Positions 10,144 through 20,544 are shown, counted from the stretch's first letter. The stretch is 64,000 nt of DNA from Gilliamella apicola (GCF_003202915.1 NZ_QGLP01000004.1:434001-498000), one strand, 5' to 3'. Numbers and translations are program-made. The notes: generated by a model not told the origin, from the letters alone.

Positions 10144-12162
10144 ATGGAAAATTTAACTGTAAAATTTAGTCTATTTAGTTTATGCCTTATGAGCTGTTAT
10201 AGTTCTATTGTGCTAGCTGAAAGTAATATTAAAGATATCAAGGAAGATATTGAAAAAGATAAATTGGACACCATCACTGTTACTGGTGAAGGGGTACATC
10301 GCAGCGAGTTACAAACCAGTTCAAGTTTAAGTGTTATAACTAATAAAGATATCGAAAGACGTCCCGATCTTTACTCTTTAACAACTGTACTTAAACAAAC
10401 TTCCAATATTCTAGAAACTGGATTGGGTAATCAATTACCCTCAATTCGAGGGGTTGAGGGGTCATCAGCTCATGGCGCAATATCTTTTTTAGCAGGTGCT
10501 CGTCCTAGAGTTAATGTGCAAGTTGATGGTGATAATTCTAACTATAATGAATTGGCCTTTGAAACTAAATCGCTATGGGATATTAAGCAAGTCGAAGTTT
10601 ATCGTGGCCCCCAAAGTTATGCTCAAGGACGTAATTCTATTGCTGGAGCTATTGTTATGCAAAGTAATGATCCTATCAATAAATTTGAAGCAGCAGCAAA
10701 AACGGATTACGGTAATCAAAATAGACGTCAATTAGCCGCAATGCTATCTGGTCCATTAGTTGATGAACAATTACTCTTTCGTTTTACGGTGGATGATCAA
10801 GGTCGTAAATCCTATGAACATTTAGCCAATTATCATCCTGCCGGTGACTCAAGAAAGTTTAAATCCACTACAACTAAGGCTAAATTACTTTGGTTACCTT
10901 CAGCTGTGCCGGATTTTTATAGCCGTTTAACCTTTAAACATGTTGATTCACGAAATCCTCAAGGAGAGTTTAAACCAACAACAGATTATGATACCTATCG
11001 CTCTGTATTCAAAATTCGTACTTCCAGCACAATTTGGGATGTAGGTTATCAATTTAATGATACATGGGAATTTGAAAATAAAGTTATTTATTCAAATTAT
11101 ATTCATGACCGTTTTTCTCTGCCTTCTGGCGCACCATCTCGTGTTGAGGGGCATAAATGGCAAGTTCAGCCGATTTTAAAATACAACGATGGTACATACC
11201 AAGGTTTATTTGGTCTATTTTATTTTCAGTCACCACAAGATGACAGTATTTTATTAGGCGTTCGCAACCGTTATCATGATGTTACCAAGACTAAAGCGGT
11301 TTTAGGGGAGTTTACCTTTAAACCAATTGATGTTATCGAAGTTAATCTATCAGCTCGTTATGAGCAAGAAAAACATACCCGTAAAGGTGGTAGCTTATTT
11401 ACTTTAGATTATGATAACAAAACAAATGTTTTCTTACCGAAATTTGATGTTGCTTATCTAATCAGTGATGATCAGCGTATTGGTGCTAAAATTGCTCGTG
11501 GTTATAATCCAGGAGGGGCTGGAATTACATTTACCTATCCTTTTTCAACATACAATTATGGTACTGAATATCTTTGGAACTATGAACTTTATCACCGCTG
11601 GCTTTCAGACGATAAACGCTTAAAAATCAATACCAATATTTTCTATAACGACTATAAAGATATGCAAATTGAGTATTCTCATCCACTAGGAATAACTATT
11701 GCTAATGCCGATAAAGCGATAACTTATGGTGCTGAATTTAATGTTGAGTGGCAAGCAACACAAAATTTAAATTTAAACTCCGGTTTGGGCTTACTTAAAA
11801 CCAAAATAGAAAAATATAGCGACAGTAAAAGTTATAACGGCAATAAGCTAACGCGTGCTCCTGGTTATACATTTAATTTAGGTGGGTACTATAACCTACC
11901 ATATGGGTTGGAAACCGGATTAAATGCATCGTTTGTGGATAGTTACTTTACTGATGCATCAAATAATAGAGCATCTAAAATCGATAGTTATTACCAAGCA
12001 AATGCTTACATAGCTTATAACTTCAAACAAGGTCGAATCATGCTTTATGCTGATAATGTTTTCAATTCTCATGACAAAATTAGCCTGATGTCTTCATCTT
12101 CACGTTACAGTACTTATCAGCAACCACGGCAAGTCGGTATTTCTGCACAAATAAACTATTGA
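10144..12162 (+). CDS. TonB-dependent outer-membrane siderophore receptor
   Basis: About 672 residues. A signal peptide, MENLTVKFSLFSLCLMSCY then SSIVLA, is followed by a TonB box, DTITVTG. The plug domain contains LPSIRGVEG, VQVDGDNSN and the closing EVYRGPQSYAQGRNSIAGA. The rest is a 22-strand barrel with alternating aromatic strands, ending in a terminal aromatic (ISAQINY). I chose ATG 10144 because it gives a clean signal peptide; a start at 10078 would place a long non-signal leader first and run through the Fur box. The next gene is an RhtX/FptX-type permease, so the ligand is probably a ferric siderophore. Which one cannot be read from sequence. Confidence 0.88.
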   Translation: MENLTVKFSLFSLCLMSCYSSIVLAESNIKDIKEDIEKDKLDTITVTGEGVHRSELQTSSSLSVITNKDIERRPDLYSLTTVLKQTSNILETGLGNQLPSIRGVEGSSAHGAISFLAGARPRVNVQVDGDNSNYNELAFETKSLWDIKQVEVYRGPQSYAQGRNSIAGAIVMQSNDPINKFEAAAKTDYGNQNRRQLAAMLSGPLVDEQLLFRFTVDDQGRKSYEHLANYHPAGDSRKFKSTTTKAKLLWLPSAVPDFYSRLTFKHVDSRNPQGEFKPTTDYDTYRSVFKIRTSSTIWDVGYQFNDTWEFENKVIYSNYIHDRFSLPSGAPSRVEGHKWQVQPILKYNDGTYQGLFGLFYFQSPQDDSILLGVRNRYHDVTKTKAVLGEFTFKPIDVIEVNLSARYEQEKHTRKGGSLFTLDYDNKTNVFLPKFDVAYLISDDQRIGAKIARGYNPGGAGITFTYPFSTYNYGTEYLWNYELYHRWLSDDKRLKINTNIFYNDYKDMQIEYSHPLGITIANADKAITYGAEFNVEWQATQNLNLNSGLGLLKTKIEKYSDSKSYNGNKLTRAPGYTFNLGGYYNLPYGLETGLNASFVDSYFTDASNNRASKIDSYYQANAYIAYNFKQGRIMLYADNVFNSHDKISLMSSSSRYSTYQQPRQVGISAQINY

Positions 12163-12347
12163 TAAATCAGTTAAATATTATATGTATAAAGGATTTAAAT
12201 CTGTGTTAGTTTTATAAAATTGATTGTTTTAAATTCACACAATTATGAATGGTAATGGGTTATTAAAATATATTTGTGCTATTAAAAAATGATATTAATG
12301 AATATGTTATGACTATAAAGTAGATGCTGTAAAAGGAAAATTAGTAA

Positions 12348-13562
12348 ATGATTGACAAAGCAACAATTAAATTACCTAAAAATGTATGGTTATTATTTGT
12401 AAGTCTTTATATTACAGAATATGTTGGTATTGGCTTTTTGACTATCGCTTTAGCTTTAATTTTAAGAAAAGATGGCATGGAGTTAAACCAATTAAGTCTT
12501 ATTCCTTTAATGATGTTACCAATCGGGTTAAAAATTTTATGGGCACCGGTTATTGATAAATATTTAAAACGGCGAATATCTCATTATCGCAATTGGTTAT
12601 TTATCTCTTTAACGCTAATGTTAGTATGCTTAATATTTATAGCTTGTTTAGATCCTATCCAACAGTTTTATATTATTTTACCCATCATCTTTATTTTTTC
12701 GACCATGACTGCAACTCAAGAATTAGCCATATCAGGGTTAGCTTGTAATATTTTTTTAGCCGAGCAGCGTTATCTTATTTCCAGTATCAAGACTAGTGGT
12801 TCTATGATAGGTAATATTTTAGGTGGTGGAGTAATTTTATTACTCTATGCCTATATTGGATGGATGGGTTGTTTATTATTAATTGCTATTTTAATTGGAT
12901 TTACATTAATTCAACTTTGCTTTTTTGCAGAGTACCGTTACTGCCAAAATCAGCCTATTGTCGAAAACAATGATCCTCAATATTGGAAAAATCTGATTAC
13001 TATCTGGAAAGGTAAAATTAATTGGTTAATTATTCTGATACTTATGCCGTTTAGTTTCCTACCGGCTTATAATCTATTATCACCAATACTTGTCGATGAT
13101 GGTTGGGCATTATCAGATATTGCTATTTTATTAAAAGTATTTGGATCCATTGTTAGCTTAGTGGCGGTTATATTAGTTGCAAAAATCCTCAAGCGATTAT
13201 CTAGGAAACAAAGTTTAACCTATTCATTACTCTTTCATGCTTTTTGTTTACTTGCATTCATCCCGATCTCGTTAGGTTATGTCAATATTTTCAATGTCTA
13301 TTTAGCCTGTTTTCTTTATTTTCTTAGTTTACCTTTAATGTCTATCGCCATTACCGCCATCATAATGGATAATTCAGATAGCTCACAGGCACGTTCTACT
13401 GCTTGTAACGCTCAATCGGCACCAAGTTTTATATGTGGATTTATCGTAATATCACTAAGTTATTATCTGGCACAACAATTTGGTTACTTCCCTGTCGTAA
13501 TCGGCTCAATAGTACTCGCATTTTTAAATGCATTCTATGCAAACCGAACAATGGAAAAATAG
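12348..13562 (+). CDS. RhtX/FptX-type MFS siderophore permease
   Basis: A 404-residue major facilitator protein with about 12 membrane helices and a central loop near residues 200-220. The first helices read EYVGIGFLTIALALILR and the loop after helix 2 reads LKILWAPVIDKYL, which resembles the AmpG/RhtX/FptX group. RhtX and FptX are single-polypeptide inner-membrane siderophore importers that replace a periplasmic ABC system. That fits its position behind a Fur-controlled outer-membrane receptor. A ribosome site AAAGGAAAA precedes ATG 12348. The substrate is inferred, not proven. Confidence 0.8.
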   Translation: MIDKATIKLPKNVWLLFVSLYITEYVGIGFLTIALALILRKDGMELNQLSLIPLMMLPIGLKILWAPVIDKYLKRRISHYRNWLFISLTLMLVCLIFIACLDPIQQFYIILPIIFIFSTMTATQELAISGLACNIFLAEQRYLISSIKTSGSMIGNILGGGVILLLYAYIGWMGCLLLIAILIGFTLIQLCFFAEYRYCQNQPIVENNDPQYWKNLITIWKGKINWLIILILMPFSFLPAYNLLSPILVDDGWALSDIAILLKVFGSIVSLVAVILVAKILKRLSRKQSLTYSLLFHAFCLLAFIPISLGYVNIFNVYLACFLYFLSLPLMSIAITAIIMDNSDSSQARSTACNAQSAPSFICGFIVISLSYYLAQQFGYFPVVIGSIVLAFLNAFYANRTMEK

Positions 13563-13621
13563 GATCAGAATAGGTAGATAGGATAACTTTAAAGCGTAAT
13601 TGGAAGGATAATTAATTAGTA

Positions 13622-13834
13622 TTGCTTATTGCTCAAGATATTGAACACCAAATTCAAGATCCTCTTGTTGTTAATCATGTAACGACTCAATTTGAACGAG
13701 GGTTTGTCTATGGTGGTCATAACTGCTCAGGCAAATCGACATTTATTAAATTATTAGCAAAGCAAATTGCCTGAATATCTGGTGTTATCACATTAAATGA
13801 GAAAAATAGATTTAGTTTATTAAATAATTATTAA
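13622..13834 (+). pseudogene. Relic of a siderophore ABC transporter ATPase (FhuC/FepC type)
   Basis: The frame from 13622 reads through a degraded nucleotide-binding-domain start. QFERGFVYGGHNCSGKST retains a Walker A pattern (GxxxxGKS) and is followed by FIKLLAKQ. A TGA at 13772-13774 interrupts it, after which the same frame goes on with ISGVITLNE, matching the next strand of such ATPases, to TAA at 13834. Signature, Walker B and H-loop are all missing. It directly follows the MFS permease and probably marks an ABC import system lost from this iron locus. Confidence 0.65.
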
Positions 13835-14148
13835 ATTTTTATAATTATATTGCCATTTTAATAACTCAACTAAATAATAGACTGTTTATTGTATTTCAAT
13901 TTGGTTATTGTAGAAATGTTTGGTGCTCAATATTGCCAACAAAATGGACAGATAAAAATTAAAAACAGATATTTTTCATAAAAAACCTAATATAAATAAT
14001 CTTCTAATAAATAAATGCTAAAAGCAATGTTTCCCTTTAAAAAATCTCACTTTTTGGGTGGTTTTTGATAAACTAATTATCAATAAACTATATAATCGTA
14101 ACAGATATAATATGTAGTATTTGTTTTAATTTTTAATTAGGAAAAACC
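13835..14148. other. AT-rich gap with no supported gene
   Basis: About 310 bp of very AT-rich sequence between the ABC-ATPase relic and the SWIM gene. It has no reading frame worth calling and no clear terminator. TTAGGA at 14137-14142 is the ribosome site of the next gene. Confidence 0.5.
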
Positions 14149-15504
14149 GTGCGAGCTTTTTTTCAGCAATCAAATTTTACTGATGGAGCACTAGCTTTAG
14201 CGCTTTCGCCTGCTTTGACGCCAACAGGTATTGTTCATCATCCGGTATTTTTTTCTGGTTTTTCGCTTTACCCTCAAATTATTGCAAGAGGCTTGCTTGT
14301 ATTAGCAGACATTACTTCTACGAACTATTTCCAGTATAAGCCTGAGTTTCAAAAAGATCCGGTACTTTCAGCGCAAGGTGATCGTGTAAGAGCAGAGTGT
14401 TTTTCTGCCTGTAATGGGGTATATGCACGTTTAGATTTATTAAGAGAAGGCCTTGATGGAGAGATTTATCGAGGTACTACTAATGTTGATATTGGTATTG
14501 GTTTAAGACAAGCGCTTGCTAAGGTTAATAGTAAAGACAGACTTCATTTAAATATAGGTGATCAAGGGTTAGCAACACGGCATATAGAGGATAAAGGCAA
14601 TCATCTCAATGGGTTAGATAAAATCATTTTACAACGGCCTGTTCAAATGCCTAATCGGTGGATAAGAGCTTTAGGCAATATCGCTGAAATTCATAAAAAC
14701 ATGAAGCCAGTTTTCACAATAAAAGGACCTCAAGCACAAATGTTTGTGAGTACTCTACCTAATGTAACGAGTAAAAATCAATCTGGTTGGCTTGTATTAT
14801 CGCGTTCAGGTATTAAATTAATGTCTAGAAGCGATACGCATAGTGTTTATATATCTGGCTTGCATCGTCTCAATGCACTTAAGCGACTAATAACTAATAT
14901 TAAAAGTTTAACCTTTTACTGTTTGCAAAATAACGAGCAGGGGCCATGCATGATTGAAGTAAGCCTTTTGGGTGCTCGTTTAACACTCAGCTTAACAGCT
15001 GAAACATGGCAAGGATATTCTGGTGAAGGAGCATTGTTAACCTCTTTAGTTTCATCAGTAGAACAAGAAGATTCAAAAATAGTGAATGATCTTTTACAGT
15101 TTGATGCGCTTATTAATAAAGAACAATTGTCAAATATTTCAGCATTAGAGGATTATCGCATTGAGCGCGCACTTGCTTATCTTGCCGTTTCTGGGAAACT
15201 TGGGTTTGATGCATACGAAGGTTCTTATTTTCATCGCGAATTACCAGAAGATCCGAACCGAGTTTTAAAAGATAATCCACGTCTTATTGGTGCGCATAAA
15301 TTAGTTGATCGGATCGAAAAAATTGATGAGATGACATGGATGGTCAATTCTACAGATGATTGTTATCGAGTGTCTATTCCTACAAATCAACTGAATTGCA
15401 ATCCACAATGTACATGTACTTGGTATCTTAAAAATCAACAGAAAAAAGGCCCTTGTAAGCATGTTTTAGCTGTACAAATCAAGGAAGGTATTTATGAACT
15501 CTAA
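14149..15504 (+). CDS. SWIM zinc-finger protein
   Basis: A 451-residue protein with a GTG start six bases after TTAGGA. Its C-terminus holds a SWIM finger: CTC, then a 13-residue spacer, then PCKHVLAV, giving the CxC...CxH metal pattern (about residues 421-440). The large N-terminal part has no motif I recognise. SWIM fingers are thought to bind DNA or protein. The gene overlaps the next by 11 bp, so the products are probably made together and may act as a complex. In many bacteria such SWIM proteins sit beside MoxR-type AAA+ and von Willebrand-A genes; neither is next to this pair. Confidence 0.75.
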   Translation: MRAFFQQSNFTDGALALALSPALTPTGIVHHPVFFSGFSLYPQIIARGLLVLADITSTNYFQYKPEFQKDPVLSAQGDRVRAECFSACNGVYARLDLLREGLDGEIYRGTTNVDIGIGLRQALAKVNSKDRLHLNIGDQGLATRHIEDKGNHLNGLDKIILQRPVQMPNRWIRALGNIAEIHKNMKPVFTIKGPQAQMFVSTLPNVTSKNQSGWLVLSRSGIKLMSRSDTHSVYISGLHRLNALKRLITNIKSLTFYCLQNNEQGPCMIEVSLLGARLTLSLTAETWQGYSGEGALLTSLVSSVEQEDSKIVNDLLQFDALINKEQLSNISALEDYRIERALAYLAVSGKLGFDAYEGSYFHRELPEDPNRVLKDNPRLIGAHKLVDRIEKIDEMTWMVNSTDDCYRVSIPTNQLNCNPQCTCTWYLKNQQKKGPCKHVLAVQIKEGIYEL

Positions 15505-18500
15505 GCTTGAAGAAGCCGTTGCTACTTTTAACTCTTTGGGATGGGAAAAAGTAACTATAGATACCATATTACAGCAACCACTAGGAACAAAAGAACAACA
15601 AAAAATAGCGCTGAATGGTCTAAAAAATGGAGACTGGGAGCGTCTTATTAAAAGAGAGGCAAACAGCGATTATAGCAATGAAGGATATATTGAATGCAAT
15701 CTCAAACATATCACATTGTATGCTATTAGGATTGGCGTTTCTATCACCCGTGCTCTAGAGTTTGCTTATTTTGCTGATAGGCCCTTATTACTGCCTATTA
15801 TTAAGGATAAAGGTGAAAAATATGCGACTAACTTTATCAGCAAAGCTTGCGTATCCAGAAGAAGAGTATTTGAACACTCTTCAAGTGTATTTGGTGATAT
15901 TGCCGTTCAACTTGTTGATCAGTTAAATTTAGCTATTCCTGAAAGCTACGAATATATGAAAGATTGGGCTGTTTATGCTGCTTTGTCTATGGGATTACCT
16001 GCTGAAGACTATTCTAGAGCAGTATCGACTCAAGAGTTACCAACACAAGAACAAATAAAACGCAGATTTTCTGAGCATATTAAAATAGGGATTGCCGTCA
16101 ATGTACCTGCAACTGGACCATTCTTTTCTGTATTTATCGAAGGTGTTAAACAAGGTTGGCTCTCAAAACACGACGCAATAGAGTTTATCTTTTTTGCGTT
16201 AGATATTGCCAGTCGACCTGGGGATAGAAAGGTTTGGGTTAGTGCAATAGAGGGGTTAGGGATAAGTACTACAACGTTATGTGAAAGAACAGCTGTTTTG
16301 ATTCCTTTACTTGCCAAAGGTGAATCAGATGTAATTGCAAAAATTGCGCCTATATTGATAAAGAATGTTGATGATGAACTTTTAAATGAGGTAATGATAG
16401 CTTCATTCTCAGCAAAGGTTAAATCAACAAAACAGTTAGTTTTAAAAACAGCAATGACAAGAAAAGCCGCTAGTGATGCAGCGCAACTCACACCATGGCT
16501 GGCGATATGGTGTGACGATAAAGATAAATCTATTGCAAAGCTAGCTCGTCAATTGGCTAACCATTGGCAACTCAATTATGCACAAAATGAAGAAAGTCAT
16601 ACACAGGACATTAAACATCTTTGGCAAAAAACACCCTCTTTATGGACATGCCCTCAATTTGATTGGGAAGAAGTTACACCTCAAGCACTAACAGAGCTTG
16701 CCAGTGAACTGATTAATCGAAGAGAGTTCATTTGTGATACTGTTGCTGAAAGATTTTTAGCTGTTGCAAATAAGATCGCTTATAACGATCCTCAATCGGC
16801 TAGAACAAGTTTGACGGGGGTGAAACCAACATCTGTTGATGTACTACTTAATTTGATTGCTTGTTGGGTGAAAGGAATCGAACCTGAAGGCTATTGGGGA
16901 GCAGATCAGAAAGATATGGTACATGAAGTATTGCATGCTCGTAATTATGTAGTGTGCAAAAATTTAGATCAATTGCCTTGTATTTTATCAACTCCTAGTA
17001 AGAGTGATCTTTCAATTACAATAGATGATCTTTGTAAGCGACTAGAAAAATATCAGAAAAATAAAATTTATGCACTTGAAGCAGATATATTTTTAGCTTT
17101 AACTCGTTTGGATACCAAAACACAAAGTAGTAAAAATTTAAACTTATTAAAAACGTTAAAGGTTGATGTCATTTTACAATCAGGTAAAAAAATACCTGTT
17201 AACGCTGGTGACATGGTTTTAGCTTATCTTGATTGCCCTGTAAAAGAAGTTTTATTAGATTATAATGAGGAATATTTTTGGGATATAAAAATTCCAACCA
17301 CTCCATCATTACAATACTTTCCTAAAAGGTTTGATTCTTTAGGTGATTTGACTACTAATGCATTTTCTGTGTTTCCGCTCTGGGGTGATGCAGCTATACG
17401 ACTGAGTGTTTCCTCATTCAATGAAATGGAGCATGGAAAAGGACTCATTTTTAGGCAAATTGCTAAGAGACAAATACCGTTAACTGCTGGTGTTGCAATG
17501 AATATTCTCGCTGCACAGCGTTCAGCATCACCCCGTGCTATAGCTGACATAGCCTTAGCCGTGAATGAGGCATGGGAAAGAGGCTTACTTATACCAGGAA
17601 TTGCTGATGTTTTCTTGCTAGATTGGGCAAATAGAACCCCTTCTAAATTAGTGAGCTTAGTTGAAACATTGTCAAATATTGCACATCAAGGACTTTTATC
17701 AGTTGTATGGCCAATTTTAGATGAATTAATTTTAGCCTCTTTAAAAGCACCAAGATTGCTAACAGGAACTGATCAAATTGTAGATGCTATGGCAGAATTT
17801 TTACCCGAAGTTCAGTTTGCAGTTACCAATGGACTCGCGTCACCAAACCAACTGGATCTTTTAGGTTTGAGAGCTTTAGCTGAAAAAACAGGTAGTTCAC
17901 GGGCAATCAGTGTAGCAAAATATATTATTACCCAATTACCAGACATTAAGTCTGTTAAATCAAAAAAATCTCATGAAGTTAATATAACTGATTTTGATAA
18001 AATTTGGCCTAAAAAAGAAAGAAACATTCCGATACTTGATGATGGCGCTATTATCTCAATTGATTTATTTGAGCAAAGCAAATCTAATTCCGCGTTCATT
18101 TTTACATTGAAACTACCAGATATTAATGACCGTGTTTTTCATATAGTAAAAACAAATTGGTTTTTTGATTTAGAAATAGAAGGGCAATGTCAAGCATATC
18201 CGGCTCCCATGGGACACCCTAAATTTACAACAGATAGCCAAGAAAGTGTTTATTTGCATTGGGATAATGATAAAAAAGCCTTACTGGTGAGCAAATATCG
18301 AAATTGGTTAAAAAATGAAGATGGCCCATTGTCTAGTACAGAAATACCAGCATTATCGAATACTTTATTAATAATTGTTATTGGACTTCTCGCTCAAGAT
18401 GGCGAGGGTGCCTATTTTGCGGAAAATTATGTTTTATCGAATCGCATTGATGAAGAAACTGTTCGTAGAGCAATTTTACTATTTTTAAAAAATCCCATTG

Positions 18501-18817
18501 TAAGTCCTGCAAAACTTATTAGGTCATTAGAAAAAGAAATTAAATTTTTACCGCTACTTTGGCCTATTTTAATTGAATGTGTTCGTTTTGTTGGTAATCT
18601 CGTTAGCCGAGGGGAAAAAATACCAGTCTGGACAAATCGTATTTTAGATATATCGTTACAGTATTGCGCTTATTTGAAAGAAGCTGCATTGCATGGTTAC
18701 ATAACAAACAAAGATGCTAAATGGGAAGGTCTGCACGAAATAGCTTCATCAAAATTAAAGTCAACAGCAGTTGTGAAAGCAAAACAGTTGCAAGAAGATT
18801 TAAATATTAACCTTTAA
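15494..18817 (+). CDS. Large partner protein of the SWIM gene (possibly DUF6493-like), unknown function
   Basis: A 1107-residue, mostly helical protein with no signal peptide or membrane segment. It shows repeating amphipathic helix pairs (for example around residues 230-360 and 680-830) that suggest a HEAT-like scaffold. A more beta-rich C-terminal portion follows (about 880-960), with a hydrophobic block NTLLIIVIGLLAQDGEGAYF. Resemblance to the large scaffold proteins encoded next to SWIM/MoxR/vWA genes is my impression and is not securely assigned. The ATG at 15494 lies inside the SWIM gene's last codons. No catalytic motif was seen. Confidence 0.6.
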   Translation: MNSKLEEAVATFNSLGWEKVTIDTILQQPLGTKEQQKIALNGLKNGDWERLIKREANSDYSNEGYIECNLKHITLYAIRIGVSITRALEFAYFADRPLLLPIIKDKGEKYATNFISKACVSRRRVFEHSSSVFGDIAVQLVDQLNLAIPESYEYMKDWAVYAALSMGLPAEDYSRAVSTQELPTQEQIKRRFSEHIKIGIAVNVPATGPFFSVFIEGVKQGWLSKHDAIEFIFFALDIASRPGDRKVWVSAIEGLGISTTTLCERTAVLIPLLAKGESDVIAKIAPILIKNVDDELLNEVMIASFSAKVKSTKQLVLKTAMTRKAASDAAQLTPWLAIWCDDKDKSIAKLARQLANHWQLNYAQNEESHTQDIKHLWQKTPSLWTCPQFDWEEVTPQALTELASELINRREFICDTVAERFLAVANKIAYNDPQSARTSLTGVKPTSVDVLLNLIACWVKGIEPEGYWGADQKDMVHEVLHARNYVVCKNLDQLPCILSTPSKSDLSITIDDLCKRLEKYQKNKIYALEADIFLALTRLDTKTQSSKNLNLLKTLKVDVILQSGKKIPVNAGDMVLAYLDCPVKEVLLDYNEEYFWDIKIPTTPSLQYFPKRFDSLGDLTTNAFSVFPLWGDAAIRLSVSSFNEMEHGKGLIFRQIAKRQIPLTAGVAMNILAAQRSASPRAIADIALAVNEAWERGLLIPGIADVFLLDWANRTPSKLVSLVETLSNIAHQGLLSVVWPILDELILASLKAPRLLTGTDQIVDAMAEFLPEVQFAVTNGLASPNQLDLLGLRALAEKTGSSRAISVAKYIITQLPDIKSVKSKKSHEVNITDFDKIWPKKERNIPILDDGAIISIDLFEQSKSNSAFIFTLKLPDINDRVFHIVKTNWFFDLEIEGQCQAYPAPMGHPKFTTDSQESVYLHWDNDKKALLVSKYRNWLKNEDGPLSSTEIPALSNTLLIIVIGLLAQDGEGAYFAENYVLSNRIDEETVRRAILLFLKNPIVSPAKLIRSLEKEIKFLPLLWPILIECVRFVGNLVSRGEKIPVWTNRILDISLQYCAYLKEAALHGYITNKDAKWEGLHEIASSKLKSTAVVKAKQLQEDLNINL

Positions 18818-19509
18818 TCAAAGACTGTTACAGTACTATTAAATCTATATTTATTTTGTTATTTCTAGTGCATCATGAACTTTAATGCCTAAATAGGATA
18901 GTATATTTGTAGAAGTATGCCTATTTAGGTAATTTTGTTTCTACTCAGAATTTGCCTTAAGCACAGCTAACCCCTTTATCCATAGTCACCCAAACGAAAG
19001 CGGTTTATCAATACCCAAATATTAATGTAATGGTATACACTCCTCAATTATTTTTACAAGTAAATGGTGACGTGATACTACAGAGAAGAAGAGTAAATAA
19101 CATTACAATGAAAATGAATTAAGAGTTGATCATAAATTCGCTTTTCATGGTTATGATATTATATAAAGCCACAACATCTGATTTAAATGTCAATGGAATT
19201 GGTCAAATTGATGTTTATACGCTAAAACCATAACTAAAAAACAAAAAATTTGCTAATTTCTCGGAAGTGTTTTCATATCTTATATTCCTAACGAGTTGTT
19301 TCCTTAGCAGTTTGTAATAATTTTGGTTACAAATCTATTCGTTAACTCATTTTTTTTAATTGTGTCATTATTTTTAGCAAGCCATTTTATGAAATGCAGA
19401 TCCAATACATTTTGATAGTGTATTCATAAATTGGATATTCGAAACAAACACAATCAGCTCATTCGATCGCCTCATTAGCGATTCGATTTTTTATTTAAAG
19501 GATGAAAAT
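18818..19509. other. Degraded intergenic region before the tail-fibre module
   Basis: About 690 bp with short, broken, protein-like stretches (for example STANPFIHSHPNESGLSIP near 18960-19015, and KATTSDLNVNGIGQIDVYT near 19165-19230) separated by stops. These look like remnants of one or more genes that I cannot name. The last 50 bp hold a hairpin and the ribosome site of the fibre gene. Confidence 0.4.
19463..19492 (+). terminator. Hairpin with T-run just before the tail-fibre gene
   Basis: TCGATCGC and GCGATTCGA form an imperfect stem (one bulged T) around CTCATTA, followed by TTTTTT. It would stop transcription entering from the left, or act as an attenuator for the fibre gene 18 bp later. 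Confidence 0.5.
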
Positions 19510-20544
19510 ATGAGTCAAAAATTTTATACGTTAATTACTCAACAAGGAGCGGCTTTACTGGCAAATGCTACTGCTTTAGGTGTGCCACTCAAATTAACTA
19601 AGATGGCCGTTGGGGATGGAAATGGTAGTGCGACTACACCAAATGCCAATCAAACTAGCCTTATTCATGAAGTGTATCAAGCACCACTTAATTCATTAAC
19701 CACTGATGAAAAAAATCCTAATCAAATTATTGCGGAATTAGTTATTCCGGAAAATCAGGGGGGATGGTTTATTCATGAAATCGGTTTATACGATGAGAGT
19801 AATACTTTAATTGCTGTTGGTAATTGTCCGGCAACTTATAAACCACAACTCTCTGAAGGCAGTGGTCGAACTCAGGTTATTCGAATGATTATCATCGTTG
19901 ATAATGTAGATTGTGTAGCGTTAAAAATAGATCCATCTGTGGTACTCGCTACTCGTAAATATGTCGATGATTTATTATCAACCACGATGCAAAATCACAA
20001 GGTGAATACTCAGCAAGAACTACAAAAAGAGTTCAACAAATTAGTACCGAAAATAACCCAAATTAATGGTTATGAATTGAAATCAAATGTCACATTAACG
20101 GCTAATGATATTAACGCGCTGCCAGCGATAAAAAAAATACAGGCAGAGGCACCTACTTATGAGGTAGGTGCTCAAGTGAATTTTGGAAATATTAAAATTC
20201 AAGGGAATCCTGTTGCACGTTTTATGATTTCTAAGGGAGCAAATGCTCATGGTTGGTTTGAAATATACAATGATGGTTTTAAACGGGTTGGAAACAAATG
20301 GCCAGCAAACAACCCCTTATTTTCAGCAACTCCTAAAAGTTGCGTAATCATTCCGTTTCCAATTGCGTTTACTGAAAATATCATCTCAGTGCAAGCATCG
20401 ATTGAAACAACGACCGAGGCAGTAGAAATAATTAACTATGTCGTTTACGATTTAACTAAAATTGGATTAACTGCAGCATCGATTGGATATGAATTGACAG
20501 CAATGAGCAGTTTTGCATGTTCATACACAGCAGAAGGATACTAG
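19510..20544 (+). CDS. Phage tail-collar/tail-fibre protein, expressed orientation of an invertible gene
   Basis: A 344-residue tail fibre. The N-terminal part (about 1-155) matches the P2-type tail-collar domain: MSQKFYTLITQQGAALLANA, then LTKMAVGDGNG and GGWFIHEIGLYDE. A coiled or linker part leads to residue ~214, where the gene crosses the left inverted repeat (APTYEVG, from 20150-20169). The C-terminal ~125 residues after it are the exchangeable receptor-binding end. AAAGGATG provides the ribosome site. No capsid, sheath, baseplate or lysis gene is near, so the fibre module is an orphan of a lost or remote phage. See the invertible-segment entry for the alternative end. Confidence 0.88.
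   Translation: MSQKFYTLITQQGAALLANATALGVPLKLTKMAVGDGNGSATTPNANQTSLIHEVYQAPLNSLTTDEKNPNQIIAELVIPENQGGWFIHEIGLYDESNTLIAVGNCPATYKPQLSEGSGRTQVIRMIIIVDNVDCVALKIDPSVVLATRKYVDDLLSTTMQNHKVNTQQELQKEFNKLVPKITQINGYELKSNVTLTANDINALPAIKKIQAEAPTYEVGAQVNFGNIKIQGNPVARFMISKGANAHGWFEIYNDGFKRVGNKWPANNPLFSATPKSCVIIPFPIAFTENIISVQASIETTTEAVEIINYVVYDLTKIGLTAASIGYELTAMSSFACSYTAEGY
20150..20169 (+). repeat. Left inverted repeat (recombination site) of the tail-fibre switch
   Basis: CACCTACTTATGAGGTAGGT lies inside the fibre gene and is repeated exactly, in inverted orientation, at 21723-21742. It is itself a dyad: ACCTAC arm, 7-bp TTATGAG spacer, GTAGGT arm. That is the layout of a tyrosine-recombinase core site. 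Confidence 0.85.

Noticed and set aside
16030-16491. 153-codon minus-strand ORF opposite the large SWIM partner
   Set aside because: Antisense shadow; composition follows the opposite strand's codons.
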